Positions 60,822 through 64,000 of a stretch of 64,000 nucleotides of DNA are shown here, one piece after another. The notes under the pieces are model-generated. The model was given only the letters and a program-made list of their open reading frames with translations, had not been told where the DNA came from and searched no databases. A program made the position numbers and the translations under genes. The stretch's first letter is position 1, and each line of letters begins with the position of its first letter. The DNA is from an uncultured Clostridia bacterium (lineage in GTDB: Bacteria; Bacillota; Clostridia; Oscillospirales; Acutalibacteraceae), in the NCBI GenBank assembly GCA_945863885.1, contig CAMAZY010000012.1, positions 1-64,000 on the forward strand. Reading direction: 5' to 3'.

Positions 60822-60907
60822 TTAGGCAAAAGTCCATTGACTTTACGCTCCCATTATAACACAGCCGTCAAAAAAATCGGTTGTTTTTCCAACAGAAAGA
60901 GATTTTT

Positions 60908-61567
60908 ATGAAAGAATATATTGCCATTTTAAAAAGAACAACACTATTCTCCGGCATCAGTGAGGACGACATTTTGAAAATGCTTGACTGCTTCGGTGCA
61001 AAGCTTTTGCCATATCACAAGGGCGAAACTGTATTACGGCAAGGTGAAAAACTCGACAGAATCCCGGTTTTAGTGAAAGGCCGCCTTCACATTCAGAATG
61101 AGGATTATTGGGGAAACCGAAGCATTTTAGGCAGCATTGATGTCGGCGAAATGTTCGGCGAAGCGTATCTTTCACCGGAAAGCAGTCCGCTTTTAAACGA
61201 TGTTGTCGCCATCGAGGACAGTGCCGTTCTGTTTTTTGATGCAAATCGGATTCTGAATATCTGTTCGTCCGCCTGCCGGTTTCATGCCATGGTGGTGCAA
61301 AATCTATTTTTTGCTGTCTGTGAGAAAAACAGAAAACTCGTACAGAAGCTCGGCCATATGTCCAAGCGTACCACACGAGAAAAACTGATTTCGTATTTAT
61401 CCGAAGAAGCCAAAAGTCATAACCGCTCACATTTTGAGATCCCCTTTAACCGTCAGCAGTTAGCCGACTATCTGTCGGTTGACCGCAGTGCGATGTCAAA
61501 CGAGCTTTGCAAAATGCGTGACGAGGGGTTGATTGAGTTTCATAGGAATCGGTTTCGGCTCAAGTAA
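60908..61567 (+). CDS. Crp/Fnr family transcriptional regulator
   Basis: cNMP-binding-like domain and RTTREKLISYLSEEAKSHNRSHFEIPFNRQQLADYLSVDRSAMSNELCKMRDEGLIEF. Confidence 0.9.
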   Translation: MKEYIAILKRTTLFSGISEDDILKMLDCFGAKLLPYHKGETVLRQGEKLDRIPVLVKGRLHIQNEDYWGNRSILGSIDVGEMFGEAYLSPESSPLLNDVVAIEDSAVLFFDANRILNICSSACRFHAMVVQNLFFAVCEKNRKLVQKLGHMSKRTTREKLISYLSEEAKSHNRSHFEIPFNRQQLADYLSVDRSAMSNELCKMRDEGLIEFHRNRFRLK

Positions 61568-61642
61568 TGAAGCAATGAAAAGCACAAACAAATCAGATTT
61601 ATATAATTGCTTATATTGTAACCGGAGAAAAACCACTATAAT

Positions 61643-62545
61643 TTATAACCACTGAAATGATAAAGCATATATTTCTGAATCAAGTTTTTTCTTAGTGTAG
61701 TATTTCATATCTAAAATATATGTTTTAAGACCTCCTTCGCCATCCGAGCTGAAAAACATCATATATTTTCCGTCAGGTGAAAAAGCGGTTTGAGAAACGA
61801 TATATCCCGGAATGTGAAGTAATTGATAACTGTAATATTTATCATCATCTATGCTGTATTTACAAATCAAGCAGAAACCCATCGGAAGATCTTTTTCAAA
61901 AACAACAGTTTTATCACCTGAAAAACCTAAGCAGTTCCAATTTGATTTTATTGTTTTTTGACTTTCGTCGCCATATAAATAGGTATTCTCTTTCCATTTG
62001 TAAACAATTTCTTTTCCATTGGACCAAATCTTTTCCGCACAATAATCATTATGAAACTCAGCAGAAGTAATTGAACTGTTTTTTCTGAAGTCCCAAAAAA
62101 TCAGGGAATCGTTATTCCTCAATAACAATCCATCATTATACTCCAATATCTGATCAGGTATAAAATCCAAATCACACTCATATACAGCCTTGTTTTCGCT
62201 GTTCATTATTGATAATAAAAAGCTATCGTAAGCATTCGATTTTATCAGTGAGCATTTTTCTCCGTTGCTCAGATATACAGTAGAAAGCACATTGCCGTAT
62301 TCACTCAAAATCTTTTCTTTCTGTAATGTTTTACTATTGACATTCAATCGATATAATTCTGATTTCATTATATCGCTATCAGTTCCATCATTGTATTCAC
62401 AATTCACTAACAGCGTAATCGTATCAACATTTACAGCATGGCAAAAAACATTCATTATCTTTACAACAAGACAAATAACAACAGCGGTCAGGAGCAGCAC
62501 CAAAGGCAAGTACTTGCTTAAAGACTTTAACGGTTGTTTTTTCAT
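61643..62545 (-). CDS. Membrane-anchored beta-propeller-like hypothetical protein
   Basis: N-terminal TM; C-terminal QTAFSPDGKYMMFFSSDGEGGLKTYILD repeat-like motif. Confidence 0.6.
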   Translation of the reverse strand: MKKQPLKSLSKYLPLVLLLTAVVICLVVKIMNVFCHAVNVDTITLLVNCEYNDGTDSDIMKSELYRLNVNSKTLQKEKILSEYGNVLSTVYLSNGEKCSLIKSNAYDSFLLSIMNSENKAVYECDLDFIPDQILEYNDGLLLRNNDSLIFWDFRKNSSITSAEFHNDYCAEKIWSNGKEIVYKWKENTYLYGDESQKTIKSNWNCLGFSGDKTVVFEKDLPMGFCLICKYSIDDDKYYSYQLLHIPGYIVSQTAFSPDGKYMMFFSSDGEGGLKTYILDMKYYTKKKLDSEIYALSFQWL

Positions 62546-62857
62546 ATAAAATCTTCTCCTTCACATTATTTTTCGCATTTTTCGAACATCTTGGTCGCTA
62601 TGTACATTTATCTGTCTTATCTTCTGAAACGAAGTGGAAATCGAGTGTATTTATAAAATTATTATAGCATAACAGCATAAAGCCTTCAACAAAAACTATC
62701 TTAAGTTTTTCTTAAATATCATGGCAAACATCGACAACTGCTCAACACAATGTAATGTAAAAAACTCCGGCATAACTCTCCGAAGTTTAAAACGATGAAA
62801 GCGACATCGGTATCCGGTGTCGCTTCGGTATTATTATAATCGGCTGATTTTTCCTGT

Positions 62858-63721
62858 TCACACAATGCCACCGACAGCACTGATATCATACTCCCGCACA
62901 AATGCGTTGACAAACAGCGGACCCATATCCATCGCAAGAATCATCGGCTTGCCGTCTTTCATCATGACGGTCATCCCTTCGCCTTCACTGAATTTTGTCA
63001 GGTTGCGGTCAAGAAGTTTTTCTACACTGCCGTCAACGGGATTGATTTTATATATTGCCTGAGTTTTATCGTTGGTGGCGGCTACCATATATCCGCCGAA
63101 AAATTCTGCGCCCTGAATGGCTTCGACGGTTTCGCTGAGCGGAATTTCCCTAATAAAACGCATACCGTCGGCGGTGTCATACACAAGCAGCTTCGTCGGC
63201 TGTTTTGAATGGTCACAGCAGTAAAGCAGTCCGTTTTCGGGATTGACACAAACCCACGGCAAGCCCCGTGTTACCTGCTTCGCATCTAAAATATAATACG
63301 CAACCAACTCAAGCGTCTTGGCGTCATAAACGCCGACAATCGGATAGTTCCATTGCTTGCTGTCCTCAAGTCCGGCATAAATATAACCGTTATAATAGCT
63401 CAGCCCGCCGATATGCTGTATTTCGTACTTGTCCGACAGTTCATCGGGAATCGCACGGTAGTTTGCGTTCAGGACGGTCTTCGCATCGTCTTCTGTCTGA
63501 ATGAGTGTGGTTTTAGACGAGAAGAAAAGAGTTTGCCCATCGGTTGTGATACCCTGCGAATGAAAATAGGCGTCAATACCGACGATGTTGGTGCTCACAA
63601 TATCGGTGCGCCGGGACTGCGATATCCGGTCGATTCCGTCGGTGGTCATAGTCAGCACAGACAGCACAAGGGCGAAAACCGTGGACAGTATTTTTTTGAT
63701 GTAGATCAATTGCTCATTCAT
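62858..63721 (-). CDS. Secreted beta-propeller-like hypothetical protein
   Basis: Signal peptide-like MNEQLIYIKKILSTVFALVLSVLTM at 63721; ORF-track extension to 63961 is translation of the upstream repeat. Confidence 0.6.
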   Translation of the reverse strand: MNEQLIYIKKILSTVFALVLSVLTMTTDGIDRISQSRRTDIVSTNIVGIDAYFHSQGITTDGQTLFFSSKTTLIQTEDDAKTVLNANYRAIPDELSDKYEIQHIGGLSYYNGYIYAGLEDSKQWNYPIVGVYDAKTLELVAYYILDAKQVTRGLPWVCVNPENGLLYCCDHSKQPTKLLVYDTADGMRFIREIPLSETVEAIQGAEFFGGYMVAATNDKTQAIYKINPVDGSVEKLLDRNLTKFSEGEGMTVMMKDGKPMILAMDMGPLFVNAFVREYDISAVGGIV

Positions 63722-63822
63722 ATTTTCTCCCGCTTTCGATAGCTTAAAAAGCAATATTTTCTTCAGTATAGCATAGGCGGTATAGGGAGTCAAGAAGTGT
63801 TGAGCGCTAAATACAAGCTGTA

Positions 63823-63928
63823 GGCAACCTCTAAAAACATTCCGGCGTTCGTCATAATGCCCAACTAATGCCGTCTTTGTCGCCCCAAATCCTTGAAATA
63901 CATGAAGTATTCCTGCGGATTTTTGCCT
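63823..63928 (-). repeat. Interspersed ~106-bp repeat, family 2, copy 2
   Basis: Reverse complement of 19954-20059 with scattered differences (shared CAAAGACGG.ATT.GTTGGGCA.TATGACGAA core). Confidence 0.8.
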
Positions 63929-64000
63929 GATACTCCGTTTCCTTTTGGGAAAGGGTGTCATTCAACTGCTGAATTTTACCCCGCAGATCCTTATTCTTTA

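Noticed and set aside
61643-63961. Possible toxin-like or defence role for the two terminal hypothetical genes
   Set aside because: Sequences look like secreted beta-propeller-type proteins; no defence motif or context.
1-64000. CRISPR array, retron or diversity-generating retroelement
   Set aside because: No regular repeat-spacer array and no reverse transcriptase motif was seen in the supplied ORFs.

Overview
A roughly 64 kb Clostridia-like (Firmicutes, Oscillospiraceae/Ruminococcaceae-like, sporulating: sigG) chromosomal window. Positions 1 to ~14.78 kb are accessory DNA: parts of two related mobilizable integrative elements in tandem. They carry two ~890-bp mobV relaxase copies, tnpV, a xis/int pair, a MobC-like protein and a RepA-like ATPase. 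The cargo is a tightly packed defence operon: controller-like XRE protein, two D12-class adenine methyltransferases, an AlwI-family type IIS endonuclease, then an AAA ATPase and subtilisin-like protease pair that looks like IetAS. Positions ~14.8 to 19.8 kb hold a tungsten/molybdopterin module (moeA x2, tupCB, tupA remnant, truncated aldehyde:ferredoxin oxidoreductase, MoaD-like). It has two deletion-like junctions, at ~14781 and ~18500, that truncate genes on both sides. The rest is mostly ordinary chromosome: tRNA-Pro, cca, DivIVA-like, metG, tatD, large secreted FN3 and Big2 proteins, dacF-like, idi, sigG, a 2-oxoacid:ferredoxin oxidoreductase operon, a polyamine ABC operon, pentose genes, and a CASTOR/POLLUX-like channel. 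Two interspersed repeat families stand out: a 174-bp MITE-like element with terminal inverted repeats (42009-42182 and 60648-60821) and a ~106-bp hairpin-bearing repeat (19954-20059 and ~63823-63928). All calls come from reading the sequence and supplied translations. No database search was run.
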